Of a stretch of DNA of 64,000 bases, positions 34,401-45,120 are shown piece by piece. The notes beneath the pieces were generated by a model. The model made no database searches and was not told the DNA's origin. It saw nothing but the letters and a program-made list of their open reading frames with translations. Positions within the stretch are counted from its first letter, which is position 1. The number at the start of each line of letters is the position of its first letter. Source of the DNA: Triticum aestivum (lineage: Eukaryota; Streptophyta; Magnoliopsida; Poales; Poaceae); NCBI RefSeq assembly GCF_018294505.1, contig NC_057794.1, forward strand, positions 196,091,201 to 196,155,200, given 5' to 3'. Both the position numbers and the translations under genes were made by a program.

Positions 34401-34870
34401 AATAGATGGGAGAAATATGGGGAATTTTTGTTTGCTATGCTTTGTGAGCCGCCACTTTTCTTTTGTCAGAGGGACGCTTCATGTGTTGCTGCTGTGTGGT
34501 GTTCTATGACCTGTTGTGTGCTCTGCTTCGGGAAACTTTGTACATATGTACATAGATTGGAAATATTAGAATTGAGATTTGGAGCAATTTTGTTCATTTT
34601 TCTTTGTATTGATGCTGCCACTATTTGTGTGATGATGCCATTATTGCACAGAGGGAAGAGAAAGTGATAGAGATGGATAGAAACTACTAGCTACCAATGT
34701 TATAATTGTTTGTTGTCGAAGCTTATTGTTTATTGGTTGTTGCATATTGTTGTGATGGAAAGTAAACATTATTTTTGATTATTTCAAATGAATATAAGAT
34801 TGAATAATTTGAACTAGAATGGACTACAACATGTTGATCTCACATGATCATGCAATTTTTACTGACTAAA
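31433..34870. other. 3.4-kb insert of unidentified type inside gag-protease of element E
   Basis: The left border is sharp at the protease frame and reads TTCCCTAATAATAAAGCACGG, reminiscent of plant Helitron 5' ends (TC...CTA.TA). The right border is unclear, between about 34700 and 34870. Inside are a GC-rich block (31610-32030), a T-rich tract, and pieces that look like exon edges (TTTTGCAGG near 32380 and 32980). I found no terminal inverted repeats, LTRs, poly-A tail or conserved protein. A gene-fragment-carrying Helitron is one option and is not proven. Confidence 0.35.
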
Positions 34871-35584
34871 ACAGGTGGGTGAGTTATTTTACTCCTGTTG
34901 CAACTCATCATATAATTTCCTATGTATTGAAACCTCCAATTCTAGCTTTTTCTTCTAAAGCTTCATCATCGCTTCTATGATATGTTTAGTAAAAGCCATT
35001 TTTGTTCATAAGCATTGGGTGAATTTAGAATGAATTGCAACAAGGAAATATACTCAATTAAAGAACAACTATTATAATTAAAATCCTTGAAATCCAAAAT
35101 AGTGGGCACATCACTATTTAAAGTTTTGACCTCTCCAAACCCAGTTCTATCAATTTTTTCATTATGATTTTCACCCTCCGAACAATGGGGATGCCTTCTA
35201 GACAATGTTAACTCTGCTTCAGTCCCCTTTTCAGATATTGCTAAATAAATATTCAACGGTTGTAACACCAATCATTTTAATATCTTCATCAATGCAATGA
35301 TAAAAACCGGGCAGAATCGCTTCTTCTAAGAATTCTCGCTTAGCCCTCAACGTAGCGGATCTTTCTTTCCTTTCATCCATGGAAACATAAAGATATTTTA
35401 TGGACTAATTAATATCAAGCTTGGGTGGAAAAAATAGATTTAAGATTTTCCGCATCATGAACAATTATATCCACGCTCCTAGACATATCATCAAGTTTAC
35501 TCAATTTTTCTTCTATCGTAGTATTGAAAACCTTTTGAGAATTAATAAATTCTTTAATATTACTTTTCATATCAGAGGGAATCC

Positions 35585-35624
<40 letters not shown>

Positions 35625-35625
35625 A
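35585..35625. repeat. (ATT)n microsatellite coding for poly-Asn in gag
   Basis: About 13 ATT units. On the coding (minus) strand they are AAT, giving a run of Asn in the gag of element E. Confidence 0.95.
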
Positions 35626-36462
35626 GAATTACCACATGAATTGCCATAATTATTAGAGCAATTTTCAGGAAAAATTCTAGGATTAAAATTACCTCTATAA
35701 GCATTACTATTGAAATTATTTTGTGAGACAAAAAACATCTACGGGATCATTATTTTGATCAACCAAAGTAGACAATGGCACATCATTGGCATCAACATGA
35801 GCACTTTTACTAGCAACCATTTTCATAAGTGCATCTACTTTATCACTCAAAGTACTAATTTCTTCAACAGAATTCACTTTCTTACTAGTAGGAGTTCTTT
35901 CAGTATGCCATTATAAATAACTAGCCATAATATTATCAAGGAATTTGGTAGCTTCTCCTAATGTGATTTCCATAAAAGTACCACCTGTGGCAGACTATTT
36001 CATGGCAAGGATGAAAACCAAGTTTTAGCACGATCTCGTAGTGAGAACGGAAATAATTTTGAGGTGGCAATATTATTATCCACATCTATTTTCTTTTGCA
36101 TGTTACACAATTCAACGATAGTGTTAAGATGGGATGCAACATCTTCATTAGGACTAATAGAAAATTGCTCTTTCATAACAAGATTTCACAAAGTGGCATT
36201 AATATCACAAGACTCCGCACTAGTGGTGTGAGGAGCAATCGGAGTACTAATAAAAGCATTATTACTAGTATTGGAAAAATCACACAATTTGGTATTTTCT
36301 TGACATCGTGACAAAGCAAGCAAACAAGCAAACTGAAAATATTTTTTTGTTTTGTAAAAAAATTAGAAGTGGAGTTGATGAAAACAAGAGGAAAATGGCA
36401 AATAAATTAAATGCAAGGATATGAAAGTTTATGCATTTGTACTTGACAAATGTTGACGATGT

Positions 36463-36481
36463 CTCCCTGAGAACCGTGCTA
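36463..36481 (-). promoter_or_regulatory. Degenerate primer-binding site of element E
   Basis: Colinear with the tRNA-Asp site of element H but with about 6 of 19 positions changed. It could probably no longer prime. Confidence 0.5.
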
Positions 36482-36492
36482 GAAATTCTTCC

Positions 36493-39400
36493 TACTACTT
36501 GTGAGCTGCGTTGGGATTTCCCTAAACATGAGAGGATGATGCAGTATAATGAAGATAAATATTTCCCTCCGTTAAGAACCAAGGTCATCAATCCAGTAGG
36601 AGAACCATGCAACACCTTTTTAGTAGTACCTACATACAGAATAGCAAATACTTGCACCCAACGCAAAAATGGAGTTGTCAATCCCTTGGCGGTTAATTGC
36701 AAGGATAAAATCTCATAGTGATAGATCGATAAATAAAACACAAAATAAAATAAACGTAAATAAATTTCACCAAGGTATTTTGGTATTTTATATATGATTA
36801 AAATAGACTTGGGGGCCATAGTTTCCACTAGAGGCTTCTCTCTTGAACATAGCATACGGTGGGTAAACAAATTACTGTTGGGCAATTGATATAAAAGCGA
36901 ATAATCATGATGATATCCAAGACAATGATCATGTATATAGGCATCACATCCGAGACAATAGACTGACTCCTGCCTGCATCTACTACTTTTACTCCACACA
37001 TCAACCACTATCGAGCATGCATATAGAGTATTAAGATCATAAAGAACAGAGTTATGCCTTAAGCAAGATGTAATGATGTAGACAAAGTAAATACAATCAA
37101 TATGAATAAAACCCATCAGTTTATCCTTAATGGCAATGATGCAAATATGTGTCATGTCCCCTTCTGTCACTGGAATTGAGCACCGCAAGATCGAGCCCAT
37201 CCTAAAGCACCTCTCGCATTCAAAGATAAATCAATCTAGTTGGCAAACCAAACAGATAGATTGGAGAGACATACAAAGCTATAAAAATCACGCATAAAAG
37301 AGTTCAGAGAAGACTCAAATAATATTCATGGATAATCCGATCATAAATCCACAATTCATCGATCCCAACAAAGACACCACAAAAAATGATTACATCGGAT
37401 AGATCTCCAAGAACATTGAGGAGAAAACTATATTGAAGATCAAAGGGGGAGAATAAGCCATCTAGCAACTAGCTATGGACCAGTAGGTATGTGGCAAACT
37501 ACTCACACATCATCGGAGGGGCAGCTGATACGTCTCCGACGTATCTATAATTTTTATTGTTCCATGCTATTATATTATCTGTTTTGGATGTTTAATGGGT
37601 TTTAATATGCTCTTTTATATTATTTTTGGGACTAACCTATTAACCGGAGGCCCTGTGCCAGTTTCTGTTTTTTGCCTATTTCAGTGTTTCGCAAAAAAGG
37701 AATATCAAACGGAATCCAAAAGGAACGAAACCTTCGTGAGGATCTTTCTTGGAACAAACACAATTGAGGAGACTTGGAGTGGAAGTCAGAGACACAACAA
37801 GGCGGCCACGAGGCAGGAGGGCATGCCCCTCACACCCGTGGGCCCCTCGTAGCTCCACCGATGTACTTCTTTCTCCTATATACACTCTTATACCCTAAAA
37901 ACATCTAGGAGAGCCACTGAACCACTTTTCCACCGCCGCAACCTTCTATACCCGTGAGATCCCATCTGGGGCCTTTTCTGGCGATCTTCCGAAGGGGGAA
38001 TCGATCACGGAGGGCTTCGACATCAACACCATGGCCTCTCCGATGATGTGTGAGTAGTTTACCACAGACCTTCGGGTCCATAGATATTAGCTAGAGGGCT
38101 TCTTCTCTCTCTTTGGTTCTCAATACAAAGTTCTCCTCGATGTTCTTGCAGATCTATTCGATGTAATATTCTTTTGCGGTGTGTCTGCCGAGATCCGATG
38201 AATTTTGGATTTATCATAAAGTTTATCTATGAACAACATTTGGTTCTTCTCTGAATTCTTATATGCATGATTTGATATCTTTGCAAGTCTCTTCGAATTA
38301 TCGGTTTAGTTTGGCCTACTAGATTGGTCTTTCTTGCAATGGGAGAAGTGCTTAGCTTTGGGTTCAAACTTGCGGTGTCCTTTCCCAGTGACAGTAGGGG
38401 CATCAAAGCACGTATTGTGTTGTTGGCATCAAGGATAAAAAAGATGGGGTTCATATCATATTGCATGAGTTTATCCCTCTACATCATGTCATCTTGCCAA
38501 AAGCATTACTCTGTGTTTATGAACTTTGTACTCTAGATGCATGCTGGATAGCGGTCGATGTGTGGAGTAATAATAGTAGATGCTGAATCGTTTCGGTCTA
38601 CTTAACACGGACGTGATGCCTATGTTCATAATCATTGCCTAGATATTCTCATAACTATGCGCTTTTCCATCAATTGCTCGACAGTAATTTGTTCACCCAT
38701 CGTCATACAAGCTATCATGAGAGAAGCCACGACTGAAACCTATGGATCCCGGGTCTATTTTATATCATATAAGTATCCGATCTACAATTCTAGTTTACTA
38801 TTTATTTTATTTTTCAATCTATACAACAAAAATACCAGAACTATTTATCTTATTATCTTCTTCAGATCTCACTTTTGCAAGTGCCCGTGAAGGGATTGAC
38901 AACCCCTTTATCGCATTTGTTGCAAGGTTCTTAATTGTTTGTGCAGGTACTAGGTGACTTGCGTGTTATCTCCTACTAGATTGATACCTTTGTTCTCAAA
39001 AACTGAGGGAAATACTTATGGTACTTTGCTGCATCACCCTTTCCTCTTCAAGGGAAAACCAACGCATGCTCAAGAGGTAGCAGCAGCAAGGTTGATGTAC
39101 AAGCCCTCTATGATCGATTCCCCCTCTGACAGAGTGCCATAGAAGGCCTCTAGATTGGATCTCGCGAGAAGAGAAGCTTGTGGTGGCGGAAAAAGTTTTC
39201 TGTGTGGCTCTTTGTTCGTTTCCTGATTTTAGAGAATTTATACGGTCGGAATTAGACCAAATGGAGGAACGAGGGGTCCACGAGGCACTAGGGCGCGCCC
39301 TGGTGGCTCGTGGCCACCTCCTTTGCCTTCTGGCCTCCTCTCAAAGGTTCTAGTGTCTCTTATGTCTAGAAAAAATCGTCAAAAAGTTTCATGGCACTTG

Positions 39401-39580
39401 GTCTTCGTTTGGTAATGATTTCCTAGAAAACCAAAAACAGACAAAAAAACAACAACTGGCACTTGGCACTAAGTTAATAGGTTCATCCCAAAAATGCTAT
39501 ATAATTGCATATAAAACATCCAAGGTTGATACTCTAATAGCATGGAACAATAAAAAAATAGATACATTGCAGACGTATCA
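36493..39580 (-). repeat. 5' LTR of element E, split by a solo LTR
   Basis: Minus strand: starts TGATACGTCTGC at 39580 and ends near 36493 (outer dinucleotide degraded to TA on the plus strand). Excluding the insertion 37526-39087 it is about 1.53 kb. The 306-codon ORF 36280-37200 lies mostly in this LTR and is not a gene. Confidence 0.75.
37521..39087 (+). mobile_element. Solo LTR (37526-39082) with 5-bp target duplication GCAGC
   Basis: A 1,557-bp LTR on the plus strand starts TGATACGTCTCCGACG and ends CAAGAGGTAGCA. It is flanked by GCAGC at 37521-37525 and 39083-39087. No internal region remains, so the full element was lost by LTR-LTR recombination. It belongs to the same LTR family as its host LTR but lies in the opposite orientation. 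A Sabrina-type family is suggested from memory. Confidence 0.85.
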
Positions 39581-41640
39581 GGAATACACATCAAGTCTTC
39601 GGCAGAGTCCATCCTGACCAACTCGAAGTGCGAGGCTTCTGGAGTCGTTCCTTGTGAGCACGGCGGCCCATAAGCTTGGCCCGTGGACTGTGGGCGAACT
39701 AGGTTGTTACCCTCTAGTCCAAGACACCGCCACCTTCCAAATGCCTATGTCTGGTGTGTGAACCTTCTCCGGTTTTAACCCTAACTTGATCCCTTTCGAT
39801 GCGCCAAGTCCACATGCATGCCGACAGACCGACAAAGACCAGAAAACAAACAAAAACTAAATAAAATAAAATTTGTGCAATGAACTTGGTAAAACGAGTA
39901 AAGAGTGAAAGCTATACATTGCGGACATGAATAAGTGCTAGATGGGTACGATATGAGGGATTTTGGAACTAAGATATACTCTAAAAATCTGACACCCAGA
40001 TTTGACTGTACACTAATCATACACGCAAACGTGTATGATCAAGATCAGGGACTCACGGGAAGATATCATAACACAACTGTAAACACAAATAAGTTATATA
40101 CAAGGTTTAATATTGCAAGCGAGGGGCCTCAAGGGCTCGAATACAAATGCTCGATCATAGACAAGTCAGCAGAACGAACAATATCTGAGTACAGACATAA
40201 GTTAAACAAGGTGCCACGAGATGGCTGGCATAAACTGGGATACAGATCGGAAGAGGCACAGACCTCCTACCTGGGATCCTCCTAACTACTCCTGGTCATT
40301 GGCATCCTGAACATAGTAGTAGGCACCTCCGGTTGTAGTAGGGGTCGTTGTCGACAGTGGCATGTGGCTCCTGGGCTCCAACATCTGGTCGCAGCAACCA
40401 GGTGTAGAAAGGGGGAAAAGGGGGAGCAAAGCAACCATATCCAAAGTACTCGCAAGCAAGGATTTACACTACATATGCATTGGTATCAATGAAAAGGGTA
40501 GTATCCGTGGACTGAACTACAGAATGCCAGAATAAGAGGGGGATAGCTAGTCCTATCGAAGACTACACTTCTCACAACCTCCATCTTGAAGCATGTAGAA
40601 GAGAGTAGCAAGTGCAGCATCAAGTAACATCACATTGCATAATCCTACCTGTCGATCATCTCCTCGTTGCCCTATGAGAGAGCGATCACCAGGTTGTATC
40701 TGCCACTTGAAAGGGTGTGTTTTATTAAGTATCTGGTTCTAGTTATCATAAGGTCGGCATACAACTCCGGGTCGTCCTTTTACCTGGGACACGGCTATTC
40801 AAAATAGATAAACTTCCCTGCAAGGGTGAACCACATTAACCAACATGCACGATCCCTTTGGCCGGGCACACTTTCCTGGGTCATGTCCGGCCTCAGAAGA
40901 TCAACACGCCGCAACCCTACCTAGGCCTAAGAGAGAGGTCAGCATGACGGTCTAAATCATAAGCATGTAGGGGTCTGGGCCCATTGCCTGTTGCACACCT
41001 GCACGTTGCGAACGCGGCCAGTGAGAAGAACTAGCAACCTCCATTACAAAGGAAGTTGCATTACGCGGTCCAACCCGGCACGCGCCGCTCTGTCGCTGAT
41101 GTCTAGAAGGCTTCGGCTGATACCACGACATCGAGTGCCCGTAACTGTTCCTGCGTAGTTGGTTAGTGCGTATAGGCCAGTGGTCAGACTCAGATCAAGT
41201 ATCCGCTGATGACGACTAGGGACGAGGCCCACCTATCTCCTAGGTGGCCGCAACCTGCCCTGTCACTCTGGCACAAAGTAACCATCAGGGGGTTGTAGGG
41301 AACCCAGGCCCACCACTACATGGGTGGAACCACCTGCCCCTTCAGCCCTTATCTCCGAACAGTAACACAAGTAATGTAAAAGTATATATCATATGTACCC
41401 ATGATCACCTCCCGAAGTGATCACAACTGAGTAGTATAGCATGGCAGCCGAACAAGAGTGTAGGGCCACAGATGGAATACGAGCAACCTATAATGAGCAT
41501 TTAGGATTGCATGTAAAGTATCAATGATAGTAACAATGACAGGCTATGCAACAGAATAGGAGCTATCAAATCAACAACAGTAGAAATCCTAATGCAAGAA
41601 TAAGAGAGAAGAGAGTGGGCGATATATGGTTTTAGAACAA
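39581..41640. other. Unclassified repeat-like sequence without coding capacity
   Basis: About 2 kb with no supported ORF. Possible LTR-like edge TGACACCC at 39990. A perfect 10-bp hairpin with 4-base loop (40016-40039). Runs such as GAAGTGATCAC and GCATGGCAG look like LTR or untranslated retrotransposon DNA. I cannot name the family. Confidence 0.35.
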
Positions 41641-43593
41641 ACGATGATGTCCGGTACAAGTGCGAGCGCTCATACCCCGGACTTGTACCATTGGGTGCTG
41701 ACACCATGTGCCACATTAGAGCGAAAGACAACGGTCAGTACAACCATGGCCTGTCATACCCGCGCTTGTACTGAGGCCAAACACCCACCATCTTACTTGT
41801 CTTTAGAAGCCTAGGTTAGTGGGTTATATATATTTAACTATCGCTTTGCACTCTAATAACTCTTATTCACCTTTGAAGCTTCCCATCCAATAATTCATTG
41901 TAGTTCTTCATGTTTCTTTTATTTCTATTACCCGGTTGGGCATACAAATCCCGCTGTATATCGAATTGTGCTCTTTTTATTTATGTGTTATTTTTGCAGA
42001 GGTTTGGACCTAGTGTGCTGACATGTATGGTATGGTGCCAACCATATGAAAACCCACAAAATTTGTTTGGTCACTTCGATTCGACAAAATCTTTAACAAC
42101 AAGTGCCCGGTTCCACCAGATCATATCAAAGAATGTTTGGCAAAGCATAGGTCTATGTCCATTAAAGGAGAGGTCATTTGCACCTCACTGGTAAAAGTTT
42201 TATTACCCTTGCTTACATCTAATCTTGGGGGAGGTAACCACTTTCCACACTCTCCTTTAATAAACTTCACTTTCTCTTTTGGTTTCATAGTTTTTTTAAT
42301 GATTAGTTGTTGTAAAGTTCTAAGCTTGGGAAAGTAATTTTTGTATGTTTGGATTCTCGTGCAATGATCTTCATTTGGTAGTTACTATGCAATCATGTGT
42401 CCCACGATTTTACATGCTTGCTTAAGTATGATTGTTCTATATTCGTATAAGGGAATCACTTGGTCAAGTTAGGCCTGATACTGCGAAGTCAATGTTATTA
42501 TGCACTTTCTTCAAGTTTTTGCTTAGCTTGAGAACAATCTTGTGGTCCTCTGAAAGACTTTGCCATGATCTCTACTTTTACAACAACAAAAAATGATGAT
42601 GGTTGAATAAAAAGTTTGACACTTGCTAGAATTGTTTCAGAATAAAAAGTTATGGGGTAACTCAACCCCACGGTGTTTTAAAAAATAGACTCGGCAGTCC
42701 TTGCTTTGGTCATTGTTTATACGGAATCAGTATTTGCATAGTATTTAAGATTATGCGAAAATCTGTGTTGGAATACATGGTGCTTCAGCTTCTCGCTGGA
42801 TCCATGGCCCTGTTACTATATACTGCTTTATATCATGTAAATGAGAATTCACCACCTCTCTTTGGTTTATGCCGATGAGTCCACTAGGTAATGAATGATC
42901 TACCCAAGTTTCAACTCGGATTTTGGCAATGAGTTTATTAACATTCGTGGTGGTAACACTACAATGAATATTATTCGACTTTGTCTTTAAGAGTGCGTGT
43001 ATGTTGTAATAAATGAGTACTGGTCAAAAGAGCTTGAAAGAGACAACAAATTTGTCCATAGTACTCAAACTTAAGCCATGGCAAAACCCTACATATATCA
43101 CCTTTTCACATCATGTTGAGAACTTAGTGATACTTGTTTTGATGAACCACATGTGAAGTAAGTGCTTGAGAGCCTTGACTTGAAAATGTTTGTGGGCATG
43201 AATGAAACACTCTATATCTTGACTTTTTGACAACTCTCCATGTTCAAGTTTATTTAAAAAGAAAAATAATAAAAATAAATGAATATTTTATTAAGTAAGA
43301 GAATCCAAGTATTTGTTTTCATGCTAGATTCAACTTTGACAAGGAGCATAGAAACTTTTCTTGTAGCTGTAAGTGGATTGGATTTCAAAATAGATTATAT
43401 AATTCATATGTGCTACCTAGTATAAACATGACCCATCTTTCTTATACCTTGTAGACAAGACAAGAATACACTTATGGGCAACAATCTTATTGAGCAGCTA
43501 GATGGATAACTTTGGTTTATCAACCTTGTTGCTTAACGAAGAGCAAAGTTTAAGCCTAGGGAACTTGATGAGTGTCGTTTAGGCATACTTTTT
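41641..43593 (+). other. Probable 3' non-coding region of an Athila-like element
   Basis: It is mostly AT-rich without long ORFs. A short open stretch (41626-41814) ends at 41814. Intron-like TTTTTGCAG occurs near 41995. Purine-rich tracts (CTTGGGGGAGG near 42224 and AAGCCTAGGGAACTTGATGAG near 43550) resemble sequence upstream of Athila 3' LTRs. It is cut at 43594 by another repeat. Weak evidence overall. Confidence 0.3.
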
Positions 43594-45120
43594 TGTGACG
43601 CCGAGATAATTAAGCTACAGGAACCTCTACTAATAATGCCACGTCTCTTAGATTACTGTTGCTAATCTGGCGTTAGTTCAAAACTGATTCAAAGTCAAAT
43701 TCAAAATCAAGAAAACAATAAAAGTTTTCAAATATTAAAACTAAAATGTTTGGAGTGAACCAAATGATGCATAGGTAATTACTGTGGAGAAATAAAACTT
43801 GGATAAAATGTTTAAAGGCTCTAAAATAATTAAAATAGTAGTAAAACAATTAATTAAATAGCTTTTAAAATTATTGAATTGCAAACTTAATTGTTAAGTA
43901 ACCAAACTTTTGGTGGCAGTGGGTTAGTTTGAGACACTAATTTAGGTGCGAGTGATATGTTTTTTAAAACTAAAATAAATTGGAAACTAAGCTAAAACAG
44001 AAAAGAAATAAAAGTAAGGTAAAACAAATATGCAATAAAGATAAAATAAAAAGAGAACGCCCCCCCCCCACACCAGGCCACGGCCTAGCTGGCCTCTGGG
44101 CCAACCAGGCCGGACCGACCGCGCCTACATAACCACCCTCCCCTCTCCAAACCATAAGCTGACCGCACCCCACTCCCCCCACATTCCACACTAGCCCGCC
44201 GCACCCCGTGGCCCGTCGCCAACCCCGTGTTCTGTCGCCGTTCGCCGTCACCGACACCGCCCCATTGCCCACCTCCTCTCCCCCCACGACGGACTCCCTC
44301 ACGCCTCACTGCCCCGCTTCCCGCCGACGGTCGTGAGCGCCTTGCCTCCCCTCCTCTTTTCCCTTCTCGCCATGGCCACCTCATGTTGTCGTCCGTGCCT
44401 GCTCCTGTCATGCGCCCCAGCTTCCCCGCGCGCGTCTCCCGCTCGCACCCTGGACGCCCTGCGCGCCCCCTGGCGGCGCTCACCCGCCTGAGGTCACTTG
44501 CCTCTGCCTGTTGTTCGCCGCGACAGCGCCCTCCCTGCTAACTGGTCGCTTTCCGCCGCGGCCCTGCTTGTCTCGCTGTCTCCCACCCGCACCCAGCCAT
44601 TATTACTTATGCCTCCGTTGTGCTGCGCTGCTGCCGTCCGCGCCCAGCCGTCCCTGCTGCTGTTGCGCCGCCCCTGCCTACCCCTATTGTTGCTAACACG
44701 TTGCATTGCTGTTGCGGCTGCTGCGTCGGCTACTACTGCCGCACTGCCGCGCCCCCTCGTCACAGTCTCGCCTCAGCCTCCCTCTCCCCCCTATGTCGCC
44801 CAGCTCCCTCTGGTCTGCCCCAGTTGTCAACTCACCGCGCCGTTCTGCTCCCTGCGCCGTCCGTGGCCGGCTCGCCATAGCCGTGCTTCGGTGAGCCACT
44901 CACCCACGCCCGGGCGCCCACTGCCCGCCAACGCCCGCGCACTCACGAGGCTCCGCCAGATGCCCACCAGCGCCCGTTAGCGCCCGTGCCTGTTAAGGCC
45001 CTCTGGCCCATTAACAGTCAGGCCCCGCCAAAAGTATAAAAAATGTTAAAATAAATAAATTATTAATTAATTAATTCTGTTAAATTAAACAAATCAAGTA
45101 TAGTTAAACTAATAAACAGT
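43594..45120 (+). repeat. LTR-like repeat fragment with a GC-rich core
   Basis: It begins TGTGACGCCGAG. There is an AT-rich first part with many AAAAT runs, a poly-C tract (44063-44070), a GC-rich core (44070-45000) whose long ORFs in all frames reflect base composition, then an AT-rich tail broken near 45120 where gag of element C starts. The TGTGACGCC start and composition pattern resemble Triticeae Gypsy LTRs. No target duplication could be recognised. Confidence 0.45.

Larger units (their letters stand above)
30999..36318 (-). pseudogene. gag-protease of element E, interrupted and decayed
   Basis: Gag is readable from about 36318 (frame around QENTKLCDFSN; the ATG region is frameshifted) through ISPNEDVASHLNTIVELCNMQKK. 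It continues to an Asn run (12 or so AAT codons, 35587-35625) and a C-terminal part LDFKDFNYNSCSLIEYISLL (34975-35271). Gag text fades out near 34870. After the insert, protease resumes at 31432: NALCDLGANISIIPKYLCEVLGL, then PVDFIVLHIYCNPSCSIILGRPFL, the two retropepsin hallmarks. Stops include TGA 36186-36188, one near 34935 and TAG near 31075. It supports a non-autonomous element that relied on another element's polymerase. Confidence 0.7.
30714..39580 (-). mobile_element. Gag-protease-only Athila-like element (element E), minus strand, 3' end lost, with two nested insertions
   Basis: Minus-strand order: 5' LTR (39580-36493, split by a solo LTR), degenerate primer site (36481-36463), gag (from about 36318), insert (34870-31433), protease (31432-30999), then a 3' non-coding region. 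No RT follows the protease, whose frame ends in TGA at 30999-31001 just before the AGCGCTTGTTAGGAGGCAAC block typical of the 3' region of such elements. The left end is fused to the truncated Copia element. Confidence 0.75.

Noticed and set aside
34284..34667. 127-codon ORF in the unidentified insert
   Set aside because: No recognisable domain and a Cys/Phe-rich composition typical of chance ORFs in AT-rich DNA.
36280..37200. 306-codon minus-strand ORF
   Set aside because: It lies almost entirely in the LTR of element E, crosses the primer site into gag in the wrong frame, and has no domain.
44085..44980. Several long ORFs on both strands in GC-rich DNA
   Set aside because: All frames are open because of composition; Pro/Ala/Arg-rich translations with no motif, inside an LTR-like repeat.
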